Below the pieces are notes generated by a model. It had not been told where the DNA came from and made no database searches. It saw only the letters and a list, made by a program, of their open reading frames with translations. A program made the translations under genes and the position numbers. From Methanobrevibacter sp. (lineage in GTDB: Archaea; Methanobacteriota; Methanobacteria; Methanobacteriales; Methanobacteriaceae), in contig NZ_JAUNXX010000006.1 in assembly GCF_030539555.1 (NCBI RefSeq), positions 1 to 56,110 on the forward strand: a DNA stretch of 56,110 nt. Direction: 5' to 3'. Positions 18,860 through 28,306 of the stretch are shown here, in pieces; positions within the stretch are counted from its first letter, which is position 1, and each line of letters opens with the position of its first letter.

Positions 18860-19318
18860 ATGAAATCATTAGTAGCTTATTATTCAAGAACAAACATTAC
18901 AAAAAAGCTTGCCGAAAACATTGCAAGCAAAACTGACGCTGATATAGAAGAAATCATACCTAAAGTAAACTACCAGGGAAAAATGGGTTATGCACGCGGT
19001 GGAAAACATGCAATCCAGGAAAAAATCATAGACCTTGAACCCTTAAAATACAACCCGGAAGACTATGATGTTGTATATCTTGGAGCACCTGTATGGGCAT
19101 CAAGAGCGGCAAATCCTCTGATTTCATACATCAAGGAAAATGAAGGAAAATTCTCCAATGTCAAGTTCTTCATGACCGCCGGAGGAAGCGGTTTTGAATC
19201 ATCATTCAAACAGCTGGAAAAGGTAACATCACTTAAACCTCAGGCTACCCTGGAGCTGACAACCAAGGAAGTCAAGTCTGGAAACTACGACAGCAAATTA
19301 TCTGATTTCATAGGGTAA
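18860..19318 (+). CDS. Flavodoxin family protein
   Basis: 152 residues. It starts with the flavodoxin strand and phosphate loop SLVAYYSRTNITKKLAENIA. YDVVYLGAPVWASRAANPL and FFMTAGGSGFESSFKQLEK form the FMN-contacting loops. It probably carries electrons or acts as an NAD(P)H:quinone-type reductase. As first gene of an operon with a MarR regulator and a MATE pump, a role in redox or xenobiotic stress is plausible. Confidence 0.88.
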   Translation: MKSLVAYYSRTNITKKLAENIASKTDADIEEIIPKVNYQGKMGYARGGKHAIQEKIIDLEPLKYNPEDYDVVYLGAPVWASRAANPLISYIKENEGKFSNVKFFMTAGGSGFESSFKQLEKVTSLKPQATLELTTKEVKSGNYDSKLSDFIG

Positions 19319-19323
19319 TTCTG

Positions 19324-19797
19324 ATGTCATTTGATGAACTGAAAAAGACAGACGCTTCATCCCTGCCGATAGGCAAGCTGATTTCCATTATCGCAAAATC
19401 CCAAACCATATTCTTGAACCACAACCTGAAGGACTTCGGGATATCACCAACCCAGCTTCATGTACTCTTTGAGATATATAACCAGGCTGACATCAATCAG
19501 GAAAAGATAGCCAACGGCTGCAATATCAATAAGGGAGCAGTGGCACGCAACATAAAAAAATTGGAGGATGGCGGATTTGTGAAACGTGAAATCGATGAAA
19601 ACAATCGCCGTCAAAACAAGGTTTCATTAACATCCAAAGGAAGTGAAACCCTTAACAAGAGCATTTCCATTTTATACCAATGGGAAGATGAAGTGTTCAG
19701 CGGAAATGAAATGAAACAGAAAGAACAGCTGCAGATTGCTTTAAAAGATTTGGCAATTAAATCAATACAATTAAATCAGAGGGGAGAAAAACAATGA
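19324..19797 (+). CDS. MarR family transcriptional regulator
   Basis: 157 residues. The winged helix is clear: ISPTQLHVLFEI, QEKIANGCNINKGAVARNIKKLEDGGFVKRE (recognition helix) and the wing DENNRRQNKVSLTSKGSE. It starts 5 bases after the flavodoxin stop, and its TGA overlaps the ATG of the MATE gene by 4 bases. It probably represses this operon and is relieved by small lipophilic ligands, as is usual for MarR proteins next to efflux pumps. Confidence 0.92.
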   Translation: MSFDELKKTDASSLPIGKLISIIAKSQTIFLNHNLKDFGISPTQLHVLFEIYNQADINQEKIANGCNINKGAVARNIKKLEDGGFVKREIDENNRRQNKVSLTSKGSETLNKSISILYQWEDEVFSGNEMKQKEQLQIALKDLAIKSIQLNQRGEKQ

Positions 19798-21191
19798 GTG
19801 GAAAGAAAAGTAGAAATATTGAAATGATAACAGGAGACCCTAAAAAGGCTATTGTTAAACTGGCTCTTCCGATGATGCTTTCAATGTTATTGATCATGCT
19901 CTACAATATTGCGGACAGTATATGGGTTGCAGGACTCGGAGCGGATGCTCTTGCGGCAGTCGGATTCATCACACCATTATTCATGGTATTGGTAGGGCTT
20001 GGAAACGGAATAGGTGCCGGTGCAAATTCACTGATTGCAAGAAACATAGGAGCCAAGAATTTTGACAAAGCAAACAATGCTGGTTTGCATGCTATAGTTC
20101 TGTCAATAATAGTTTCTGCAATATTCACAATACTGATTGAGGTATTCATGGTGCCTATCCTGCAGTTCATGGGTGCGGGCTCAACAATAGGATATGCAAT
20201 GGACTACAGTTATATCATTTTCGGATTTTTATTTGTATTTGTCTATTCAGGTGTTGCATCAGCAATATTCAGATCAGAAGGCGATATGAGAAGAGCAACA
20301 ATCGCAATTGCCGTTACAGCAGTCATGAATATTATACTGGACCCGGTATTCATTTACGTCTTGGACTTCGGCATATCCGGAGCCGCATGGGCTACCGTTA
20401 TATCAGCAATATTGTCATGTCTTGTAATGAGCTACTGGATTTGGGGCAAAAAGGATTTATATCTTGACTTGTCAGCAAAAAATTTCCATTATCAGACAAG
20501 CATAATGATTGACACCCTGCAGGTTGCAATACCTTCCACACTTGAAACAATAGTATTTTCAGCATTGGCAATCATTATCAATTCAATGCTTGTGATGGCA
20601 TCAGGAACAACAGCAGTTGCAGTCTATACTGCATCAATGAGGATTGTGCAACTGGCCATGATTCCATTGATAGGTCTTGGAACAGCAGTTCTTACAGTTG
20701 CAGGTGTGGCTTATGGTGCGCATAACTATAAAAACCTGAAGACTGCACACTCCTATTCAATCAAGCTCGGATTCGCAATTTCAATTCTGTTGGGTGCACT
20801 GATGTTTATATTTTCATCACAGGTTGCAACAATGTTTTCCTATACTGAAGCCAGCGCTGCCCTCTCACCGCAGATTGCAACAGCGATATCAGTATTAAGC
20901 CTCTTCGTTTTGGCAATTCCTCACGGTATGATGTCATCCATGATGTTTCAGGGAGTCGGAAAGGGAACATACTCCCTTTTAATCACACTTCTAAGGTCTT
21001 TAATCCTTGAAAGTGTGTTTGCATATGTATTCTGCTTCATTTTCGGATGGGGAGTTACAGGAATATATGCCGGTGTGGTTTTCGGATGCTTTGTCGGAGG
21101 AACCATAGGTTATATCTGGGCAAAATTCTTCATAAGAAAATTCAAGCAGATATCAATCAAAAAATATATGCCACAGGAAAATAGCTCTTAG
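19794..21191 (+). CDS. MATE family efflux transporter
   Basis: 465 residues with twelve predicted membrane segments. The N terminus (GDPKKAIVKLALPMMLSMLL, YNIADSIWVAGLGADALAAV) is typical of the NorM/DinF-like MATE group, and the second half repeats the pattern. MATE pumps expel cationic drugs and metabolites with a sodium or proton gradient. The 4-base overlap with the marR gene indicates translational coupling. Confidence 0.93.
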   Translation: MSGKKSRNIEMITGDPKKAIVKLALPMMLSMLLIMLYNIADSIWVAGLGADALAAVGFITPLFMVLVGLGNGIGAGANSLIARNIGAKNFDKANNAGLHAIVLSIIVSAIFTILIEVFMVPILQFMGAGSTIGYAMDYSYIIFGFLFVFVYSGVASAIFRSEGDMRRATIAIAVTAVMNIILDPVFIYVLDFGISGAAWATVISAILSCLVMSYWIWGKKDLYLDLSAKNFHYQTSIMIDTLQVAIPSTLETIVFSALAIIINSMLVMASGTTAVAVYTASMRIVQLAMIPLIGLGTAVLTVAGVAYGAHNYKNLKTAHSYSIKLGFAISILLGALMFIFSSQVATMFSYTEASAALSPQIATAISVLSLFVLAIPHGMMSSMMFQGVGKGTYSLLITLLRSLILESVFAYVFCFIFGWGVTGIYAGVVFGCFVGGTIGYIWAKFFIRKFKQISIKKYMPQENSS

Positions 21192-21204
21192 GGGCTATTT
21201 TTTT
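21179..21204 (+). terminator. Hairpin terminator of the MATE operon
   Basis: AAATAGC (21179-21185) pairs with GCTATTT (21194-21200) and a T run follows. It contains the MATE stop codon. Confidence 0.7.
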
Positions 21205-21229
21205 ATACTTTTTTTACCATAATTTAATT

Positions 21230-21685
21230 ATGGAATTCATTTTAAACAACCGGAAATATGCCATTCAAAACCATGAACTCTATATCAATTATCTGATGGT
21301 TGACAACTATTTCAGGCATAGGTATTCCAAATATGACTATGATATAGAATTCGACTTCATAACTCCTCTGCTGGGCAAGCAGAAGGTTGAATTTGAAGAC
21401 ATTCTTGAAGGCACCAAAATCCTCGAAGAGCTGATTGAAAAAGAGGAAATCAATTTCATAGCTTCAGGCCTGCGCATCGACCAACATGTAAACGGCAACT
21501 TCAAAATCACTTATCAGGATTTGGAATTCAGCAACATCCATGTCGGCGAGGCAATTCCGCTGATTATTGCACTTGGCACTTTAGTGAATTACAAACCTGC
21601 ACTGTCTCTGTCTCAGATAGCTGAAGAGCTTGACAACTTCATTGAAAAGTTCCGCTCATACAATGACAATGAGCTTAGCGAATAG
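21230..21685 (+). CDS. Hypothetical protein (unrecognised)
   Basis: 151 residues, acidic, without signal peptide or membrane segment. It starts with an aromatic-rich stretch (MEFILNNRKYAIQNHELYIN) and ends with a helical region (SLSQIAEELDNFIEKFRSYN). No domain is recognised. No Shine-Dalgarno is visible before ATG 21230, so the message may be leaderless. It stands alone between a terminator and the next gene. Confidence 0.6.
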   Translation: MEFILNNRKYAIQNHELYINYLMVDNYFRHRYSKYDYDIEFDFITPLLGKQKVEFEDILEGTKILEELIEKEEINFIASGLRIDQHVNGNFKITYQDLEFSNIHVGEAIPLIIALGTLVNYKPALSLSQIAEELDNFIEKFRSYNDNELSE

Positions 21686-21752
21686 AAATATATTATATCT
21701 ATTAGGAATATAAATAATAATTAATTATATCATTTTTACAGAGGCTTAGACT

Positions 21753-22127
21753 ATGGTTGAAAAAACTATTGAATTAACAGAAGAACAATTTAAAAAAGTG
21801 GAACTCCTGGAAGCTCAGGGCATCGAAGTGGGAGATGCAATCGACATGCTTTTCAAATTCAAGGAAGATGTTTTGGTCTTAAGCGACAATTTCATTGACC
21901 AAAGACTCACCAAGGCCAATGAGGAAAAGGCAGTTCTTGAAGAAAAGATGAATGAAATCGACGAAGAGATTGCCATATACTCAAATTTAAAAGACACCGC
22001 TTTGGATGTTGAAGAAAAGCAAAACATCTTGGAACAGCAATACGGCGATGAAAGCAAAACATACGAAATTCGCGCACAGGATGCAAAACGTAAAATAAGT
22101 TGGGCAAGGGACTTCTTCAAGTTCTAA
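21753..22127 (+). CDS. Hypothetical coiled-coil protein
   Basis: 124 residues with GAGG before the start. The N terminus (KTIELTEEQFKKVELLEAQG) could be a ribbon or recognition helix. Residues ~45-90 form a coiled coil (RLTKANEEKAVLEEKMNEID). The end IRAQDAKRKISWARDFFKF is basic and aromatic. It is soluble, and the function is unknown. Confidence 0.65.
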   Translation: MVEKTIELTEEQFKKVELLEAQGIEVGDAIDMLFKFKEDVLVLSDNFIDQRLTKANEEKAVLEEKMNEIDEEIAIYSNLKDTALDVEEKQNILEQQYGDESKTYEIRAQDAKRKISWARDFFKF

Positions 22128-22156
22128 ACCCTTTTTTCACAAATTATTTAAAATCC

Positions 22157-23191
22157 ATGTTTAAAAAGAAACTTCTTTTAATACCATTATTATTTGTTGT
22201 CATGGTAGTGGCCATGACCACTATCTGTGCGGCAGATCTAAATTCAGGTGAAAATATAACTGATTTTGTGCATTTAAATGGAAAATTTGAACCATCAGAC
22301 AATATAACATTGGAATCAATCAGCGAAGATAACCTGGAAATATCTGATGAATCATTGTTGAAATCAGAAAATCAGACAGCATTTTCATCAAATCCAAAGT
22401 CACCTACTCATATTAAAGTTGTTTTTAAAAAAGATTATAATAACTATGAGATCTGTGTTTTGGATGAAAATGATAATCCATTGGAGCAAAGCTTGAATAT
22501 TTACATCAATGGGGTTGGTGAACACACTGCCTTCGGCATTCCGGTTACAGTTGATTATCCTTTCAATGACTATGCATATGGTTATAAGACATACAATATC
22601 AAATATAAAGGTGATGATAATTATCTTTCATCTTCAAAATCATTCACTATTCACGATCTGACTTTTAAAAAAGGGTCAAATAAAATCACATTATCCAAAT
22701 CCCAATACAACACCTTAAAGAACAAAAAATATATTGACATGTGGCTTAACACATTTAAAATTCATAATGTTGTTGTGGGCTATAGAAATCAGTTAGTCAA
22801 TGTAAAAAAATACACAAATCCATTATTGATTGGCACTTATTCAATCCCTATAAATGATTTATATAAATCTTCTGCTAAAGCGAAAGCATCAAATTATGGC
22901 AAATACATGGGTTTGAAGGCTAAAAAAATAGCCAAATTAAAAAGGTGGAATGTTTACTGGAACTCATTTAAGTACACATTCAAGATTAATAATGGGTATG
23001 TCTATTATAAATTCCACGTTAAGTTCTACAAGTATGTAAAGCAAGTTAGAAAGATGCATGTTTACGGCAAAAAGAAATTCAGGCAATATGCAATTTTTGA
23101 ATATGATAAATCTAATAAATTATACTATTGGGGTATAACCGACAATTACTATGACTATTACAACCCTATTTTCAGCTTTAAATTATATTAG
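22157..23191 (+). CDS. Secreted surface protein with Ig-like region
   Basis: 344 residues from ATG 22157, where a clean signal peptide begins (MFKKKLLLIPLLFVVMVVAM ... CAAD); starting earlier would put ~19 residues before it. After an acidic stretch rich in Asp/Asn comes one Ig-like unit (IKVVFKKDYNNYEICVLDEN). The C-terminal ~170 residues are rich in Lys and Tyr (KYMGLKAKKIAKLKRWNVYW). The basic tail may bind the wall, which is inference. Its TAG overlaps the stop codon of the convergent mntP gene. Confidence 0.75.
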   Translation: MFKKKLLLIPLLFVVMVVAMTTICAADLNSGENITDFVHLNGKFEPSDNITLESISEDNLEISDESLLKSENQTAFSSNPKSPTHIKVVFKKDYNNYEICVLDENDNPLEQSLNIYINGVGEHTAFGIPVTVDYPFNDYAYGYKTYNIKYKGDDNYLSSSKSFTIHDLTFKKGSNKITLSKSQYNTLKNKKYIDMWLNTFKIHNVVVGYRNQLVNVKKYTNPLLIGTYSIPINDLYKSSAKAKASNYGKYMGLKAKKIAKLKRWNVYWNSFKYTFKINNGYVYYKFHVKFYKYVKQVRKMHVYGKKKFRQYAIFEYDKSNKLYYWGITDNYYDYYNPIFSFKLY

Positions 23192-23742
23192 AGTCCAAAA
23201 AGGATTTTTATACCAATCAGTATCAGTATGACACCGCCCAGAATCTGAAACTTGTCGCCGAAATAGTCTCCAAGCTTGCGGCCGAGATATATACCGGCTA
23301 TTGAAAATGCGAATGCAACCACACCAATTATGACTGATGATATCCCGACAGGATCATTGAAAAGGGCGAATGTTATTCCCACTGCAAATGCATCGATGCT
23401 TGTAGCTATTGCAAGCAGGGTAACTTCTTTAAAAGAAAACTCATCGGTTATTTCATTATCATCTGAAGAGAGGCTCTCCCGTATCATGTTCAGTCCGATG
23501 GCCAGAAGAAGTATGAAACCTATGATTGATGCAAATGATTCTATTACACTTGATATTGTGCTTGTGCAGAAATAGCCCAAAACAGGCATCATGAACTGGA
23601 AAAACCCGAAAAACAATCCGTAATAAAATACCTGAACTTTGGATAGGTGCTTTTGCGTAAATCCTTTTGTAAGGGATACGCTGAACGCATCCATTGCAAG
23701 CGCCACTGCTATTAGAAAAACTGAAATTAAATTGAATGCCAT
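23188..23742 (-). CDS. mntP: MntP family manganese efflux pump
   Basis: 184 residues from ATG 23742; an ATG seven codons upstream (23763) is also possible. Six membrane segments are present. The two halves carry the family signatures: VALAMDAFSVSLTKGF with the membrane aspartate, and ATSIDAFAVGITFAL. MntP exports Mn(II). It overlaps the stop of the preceding convergent gene by three bases. No riboswitch-like leader was recognised. Confidence 0.9.
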   Translation of the reverse strand: MAFNLISVFLIAVALAMDAFSVSLTKGFTQKHLSKVQVFYYGLFFGFFQFMMPVLGYFCTSTISSVIESFASIIGFILLLAIGLNMIRESLSSDDNEITDEFSFKEVTLLAIATSIDAFAVGITFALFNDPVGISSVIIGVVAFAFSIAGIYLGRKLGDYFGDKFQILGGVILILIGIKILFGL

Positions 23743-23794
23743 CACATTAATTTTGCATCTCAATCTATTAAATCCTATTGTTTCTATATTAACT

Positions 23795-23816
23795 GTTCAC
23801 TTCGAAACATTTATAT
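23795..23816 (+). promoter_or_regulatory. Promoter with GTT-N8-AAC dyad and TATA box
   Basis: GTT, eight bases, then AACATTTATAT, the same spacing and TATA sequence as the promoter at 18815-18836. It is a candidate MarR-controlled promoter for the MarR-MFS-MFS operon. Confidence 0.5.
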
Positions 23817-23851
23817 TGTGTTCTATACATATTAATCATCAGGTGATACAA

Positions 23852-24295
23852 TTGGATGGAGAAAGTTTTGAAGGGATTTATGACTCATCACCCTTTATCG
23901 CATGGATTCATAACCTGAGCAAGAATCAGATGAAATATCTCAATTCAAAAATAAGCGAACTTGATTTGGGCCATGAAATGCGTTTTATAATGATGGTTTA
24001 TGACAATCCAGGCATATCCCAGGACGATTTGGTGACAATGTCAGGCCAAAGCAAGGCAAGCATTGCAAAATCGCTTAAAAAACTGGAAGATAAGGGATTC
24101 ATAAAAAGGGAAGTCAACCCGCAAAACAGACGAAAGTACATGCTTAAGACAACACATGAAGGTGACAAACTGGTTCCCAAAATCAGACAGATTTCAAAGG
24201 ACTGGGAAAAGGAAGTCGGTTTAAGCGAAGATGATTACGAAATGAAGGAAAGAATAAAGCAGATAGCAATCAATGCCATGAAACTGGTGGAGTGA
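23852..24295 (+). CDS. MarR family transcriptional regulator
   Basis: 147 residues from TTG 23852, chosen because GGTGAT lies 4 bases upstream and no ATG fits in frame near it. The winged helix reads ISQDDLVTMSGQSKASIAKS, LKKLEDKGFIKREVNPQNRR with wing KYMLKTTHEGDK. Four bases separate it from the first MFS gene, so it very likely controls the two pumps behind it. Confidence 0.9.
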   Translation: MDGESFEGIYDSSPFIAWIHNLSKNQMKYLNSKISELDLGHEMRFIMMVYDNPGISQDDLVTMSGQSKASIAKSLKKLEDKGFIKREVNPQNRRKYMLKTTHEGDKLVPKIRQISKDWEKEVGLSEDDYEMKERIKQIAINAMKLVE

Positions 24296-24299
24296 TAAT

Positions 24300-25691
24300 A
24301 TGAAATTCGATTTCGAAAGCTATGTAATATTTGTAGCATTCATAACATCATTTTTTGCAGTATTTCTCTCGGCCGGAATAGTTCTCGGAGTTCCAGCAAT
24401 AGCACAGGAATTCAGAATGAACAATGTAGTCCAAAACTGGATTCCAACAATCTCTCTTCTTGTGATGGCAGTATTCACACTTCCCGCAGGGCAGCTGTCA
24501 GGAAAATACGGCGTTAAAAAATCATTAATCATTGGAGTTTTAATATTCCTGATAGGTTCTATCGCAGCATGCATATCCGTTTCAACTGAAATGTTTCTGA
24601 TGTGCAGAGTAATCCAGGGTATAGGAATAGCATTTTCAAACGTATCAGCAATAGCAATGGTTGTGCAGGCCGTAAAACCCCAAAATAGAGGAAAAGCACT
24701 TGGATTTACAGTGACAGGAATATATCTTGCAGGGTCACTGTCTCCGGTATTTTGCGGATTTTTAGTCCATAATCTGGGCTGGAGGTCAATGTTTTACTTC
24801 GTAAGCCCATTTCTGCTAGTATGTCTGATACTGATGACGGTAAAGATTCCAGGAGACTGGAAAACCTATGAAGAAAGTAAAATCGACACCATAGGATACA
24901 TATTATATGGAATTGGCATTCTGCTTTTCATCTATGGCTTCACAAACCTGATGAACAGTTTGGGAGTCATATGCATCATAACAGGTTTCATTTTACTTGC
25001 AATATTCACATATTATGAGCTTAAAGCGGAAAGTCCTGCATTCAACATGACCCTTTTCAAAAATATGAAGTTCACATCATCCAATATTGCGGCGCTGTGC
25101 AGTTATCTTGCAATAGCTGCAATAACAACAATCCTGAATTATCATTTCCAGTATGTCAGGGGATGGAATACCCAGATGTCCGGACTGATGCTGATAATCA
25201 CTCCAATCATCATGGCAGTCATATCACCTAATTCAGGCAAGCTCTCAGACAGGATTCATCCCCAAAAGCTGGCGGCTATAGGGATGAGCATTGCAACCGT
25301 AACGCTGGTGATACTGATATTTTTGGATGCGAACACTCCATTGTATCTCATTGTCATAGCAATGGTTCTTCAGGGCATAGGAATGGGAATGTTCACAACA
25401 CCGAATACAAATGCAATAATGAGTTCGGTTCCGCCAAATGAGGAGCCGAATGCGTCTGCTGCACAGTCAGCCATGAGGACAATAGGCCAGACCATGAGTC
25501 TGGGACTTCTGACACTGGTGTTTGCATGGGTCATGGGCAGTTTAAAGTTATCATCACAGTATTCAGCAATGATTGTTCACTCTTCACAGTTAATCTGCAT
25601 AATATGTACTGCAATCTGTATAGTGGCAATCTTTGCTTCACTTGTAGGTATTAAATCAAAAGATCAATTCAACACACAGGGAGGTAAATAA
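24300..25691 (+). CDS. MFS drug efflux transporter (DHA2, EmrB/QacA type)
   Basis: 463 residues with about 14 membrane segments. The family motifs are visible: motif A as GQLSGKYGVKKSLIIG, motif C-like GIYLAGSLSPVFCGFLVHNL, and GIGMGMFTTPNTNAIMSSVP near the C terminus. DHA2 pumps expel hydrophobic or cationic compounds by proton antiport. It has a GGAGTGAT ribosome binding site and is followed with no gap by a close paralogue. Confidence 0.93.
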   Translation: MKFDFESYVIFVAFITSFFAVFLSAGIVLGVPAIAQEFRMNNVVQNWIPTISLLVMAVFTLPAGQLSGKYGVKKSLIIGVLIFLIGSIAACISVSTEMFLMCRVIQGIGIAFSNVSAIAMVVQAVKPQNRGKALGFTVTGIYLAGSLSPVFCGFLVHNLGWRSMFYFVSPFLLVCLILMTVKIPGDWKTYEESKIDTIGYILYGIGILLFIYGFTNLMNSLGVICIITGFILLAIFTYYELKAESPAFNMTLFKNMKFTSSNIAALCSYLAIAAITTILNYHFQYVRGWNTQMSGLMLIITPIIMAVISPNSGKLSDRIHPQKLAAIGMSIATVTLVILIFLDANTPLYLIVIAMVLQGIGMGMFTTPNTNAIMSSVPPNEEPNASAAQSAMRTIGQTMSLGLLTLVFAWVMGSLKLSSQYSAMIVHSSQLICIICTAICIVAIFASLVGIKSKDQFNTQGGK

Positions 25692-27083
25692 ATGAAATTA
25701 GATTTGGAAACATATGTAGTAGCGGTATCGTTTATAACATCATTTTTTGCGGTATTCCTATCAAATGGTGTGATAATAGGAGTTCCTGCAATAGCACAGG
25801 ACTTTGCAATGAACAATGTCATTCAGAATTGGGTTCCGACAATCCTCTTTTTAGTAGTGGCAGTGTTCACAGTCCCTGCAGGTCAGATTTCAGGTAAATT
25901 CGGAGTTAAAAAGTCATTGCTTGCAGGAGTAACAGTATTTCTGATTGGTTCAATAGGGGCATGCCTTTCATTTTCAACAGAATCATTTTTGATTTTCAGG
26001 ATGGTTCAGGGTGCAGGAATGGCATTTCTGAATGTTTCAGCAATGGCAATGGTGGTTCATGCAGTCAAACCGCAAAACAGGGGAAAGGCACTTGGTTTTA
26101 CAGTGACAGGAGTGTATCTTGCAACTTCACTTTCTCCGGTAATCTGCGGATTTTTAGTGCATAATCTTGGCTGGAGAGCAATATTTTACTCTGTAATTCC
26201 ATTTTTGGTTCTTTGCATAGTGTTAATACTCTTTAAAATACCTGGCGAATGGAAAACATATGAAAAGGATAAAATCGATAAGATCGGTTCAATACTATAT
26301 GGAATAGGAATATTGGCATTCATCTACGGATTCACCACACTGACAACAACTAGCGGATTGATTCTGACCATTTTGGGATTGATAATATTAATAGGATTCG
26401 GAGCATATGAGTTAAGGCAAAAGTCTCCTGTATTCAATATGAACCTGTTTAAAAATGCCAAGTTCACCTCATCAAACATTGCCGCATTGTGCAGTTACAT
26501 TGCAATAATGGTGGTAACAACAATACTGAATTACCATTTCCAATATGTGAAAGGCTGGGATGCGCAAATGTCCGGTTTGATATTGATCATCACACCGATC
26601 ATCATGGCAATCATGGCACCTAATGCAGGTAAGCTGTCAGACAGGATCCATCCGCAAAAGCTTGCCGCCACAGGAATGGCAATCGCTACAGTTGCGCTGC
26701 TGATACTGACATTCCTCACAAAAGACACCCCTGTATATATGGTTGTTGTAGCAATGATTCTTCAGGGTATAGGAATGGGACTCTTCTCAAGCCCCAATAT
26801 GAACGCAATCATGAGTTCAGTTCCGCCGAAGGACGCTCCGACTGCATCAGCTTCACAGGCAACAATGAGAACAATAGGTCAAACAATGAGTTTAGGACTC
26901 CTTACACTGGTATTCGCTTGGGTGATGGGAAATCTGAAGCTTGCACCACAGTATGCAGGCATGATTGTTCACTCATCACAAATAATATGCGGCATATGTA
27001 CCGTTGCATGTGTACTTGCAATATTCGCATCACTGGTTGGAATCCGCTCAAAAGACGAGTTCAATACAAAAAGACAAGATTAG
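25692..27083 (+). CDS. MFS drug efflux transporter (DHA2), tandem paralogue
   Basis: 463 residues, the same length as the preceding gene and alignable end to end with few gaps (LETYVVAVSFITSFFAVFLS against FESYVIFVAFITSFFAVFLS). It keeps motif A (GQISGKFGVKKSLLAG) and the motif C-like GVYLATSLSPVICGFLVHNL. Its ATG begins at the base after the stop of the first copy, behind GAGG. Recent tandem duplication is the simplest reading. The two may differ in substrate or form a heteromer. Confidence 0.93.
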   Translation: MKLDLETYVVAVSFITSFFAVFLSNGVIIGVPAIAQDFAMNNVIQNWVPTILFLVVAVFTVPAGQISGKFGVKKSLLAGVTVFLIGSIGACLSFSTESFLIFRMVQGAGMAFLNVSAMAMVVHAVKPQNRGKALGFTVTGVYLATSLSPVICGFLVHNLGWRAIFYSVIPFLVLCIVLILFKIPGEWKTYEKDKIDKIGSILYGIGILAFIYGFTTLTTTSGLILTILGLIILIGFGAYELRQKSPVFNMNLFKNAKFTSSNIAALCSYIAIMVVTTILNYHFQYVKGWDAQMSGLILIITPIIMAIMAPNAGKLSDRIHPQKLAATGMAIATVALLILTFLTKDTPVYMVVVAMILQGIGMGLFSSPNMNAIMSSVPPKDAPTASASQATMRTIGQTMSLGLLTLVFAWVMGNLKLAPQYAGMIVHSSQIICGICTVACVLAIFASLVGIRSKDEFNTKRQD

Positions 27084-27103
27084 AGTGATAAAAACACTCT
27101 AAT
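27081..27103. terminator. Hairpin terminator of the MarR-MFS operon
   Basis: TTAGAGTG (27081-27088) pairs with CACTCTAA (27096-27103), followed downstream by T-rich sequence. Confidence 0.7.
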
Positions 27104-27125
27104 ATTTCTATTTTTTTAATAAGAT

Positions 27126-28300
27126 TCAAAAATCATAATCATCACTGATAATGAAAGTAAATTGAGGATATTTTTGTTTAATTTCATTTAATAGTTTCAT
27201 TTTCAATTCCTCTCTGTTTCTGCCAAAATCAGTTATTATGTCAAAAGAGATTAACATTTCAGATTTATCAACAAAAAAGCCTTTTACTTCCAGAATTCCA
27301 TCATATCCTGAAGCAGTTTCAAGTATGTCCTTGCGGATATCCTCAAATTCATGGTTTTTAGCATAAATCCCCACAACCAGCAGGATTGAGTATTCATCAT
27401 ATATTTTATTTGAGATTTCACTGCTCAATTGATGGATTTGAGGGGCTTTCATGTTTCCGTCAACTTCAACATGCACGGTTCCAACGGTTCTCCTAGGACC
27501 ATAATCATGTAAAACCAAATCATATACCCAGTAAACATCAGGAATTTCACTTATGGAATGTTTAATATTGCTTGTTAATTCAAGACTTGCTCTTCTGCCA
27601 ATCAATCTGTCTAAATTATCTTTAAGTATGTCCCATGAAGATTTGAAAACCATTATAACGATGATGCAGGTCACAATATTGTCAAAGGAGATATGGTAAT
27701 ATATTGCTGATAATGCTGAAAGCAAAATTAAAAATGAAAATAAAGAATCCAATAGCTCGCCGTTACCTGAATCCATTAATTGCTGTGATTTTAAAGTATT
27801 TCCGGCTCTCCTGTAATACATTCCCAAAAATATTTTGACAATTACTGTAAATATAATGAAACTCAAATAAATACTATTATAGCTGGTTTTTGCATTAGAA
27901 ATAATATTCAACGAATTCAAAGATGATAAAGCGATAAGAATTGCTAAAATTGAAATTGAAATTGATATCAGGTATTCCGCTCTTCCATATCCGTAAGGAT
28001 GTAATTTATCTGGAGATTTGTTTGAAATTTTACTTCCTAAAATAGGCAAAATTGAAATGATTATAGAAGATAAGTCATTTAGCTGATTGTATATTTGAGG
28101 ATTTGAAATTGATTCCATTCTAGCTGCAATAACATCCATAACTGAAGAGAATATGTTGATAATATTTTGAAAGCATCAGATATAATTGGAGGTGAAGCGG
28201 TTAAAAAACCAATATGGAATTTCAAGACAGTAAGGATGATGTTGATTATAATTCCTGCAATATTGGTTTGAATGAAATCATTTTCACCGGTCATTTTCAT
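27126..28300 (-). pseudogene. Cation diffusion facilitator (CDF) transporter, frameshifted
   Basis: Two overlapping frames together make one CDF protein. Frame 1 (28300 to 28079) gives the start and first helix (IAGIIINIILTVLKFHIGFL, then PPIISDAF). Frame 2, open upstream of 28139 to 27126, gives the rest, with SPDKLHPYGYGRAEYL, the D-x(7)-D membrane metal site in LMDSGNGELLDSL and a cytoplasmic C-terminal domain. One missing A in the run at 28165-28168 (T on the plus strand) explains the break; adding it restores SDAFKNIINIFSSVMDVIAA. An extra ~30 residues precede NDLSSIII compared with usual CDF proteins. It may be a real mutation, a sequencing slip or recoding. Confidence 0.7.
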
Positions 28301-28306
28301 CAGTTG

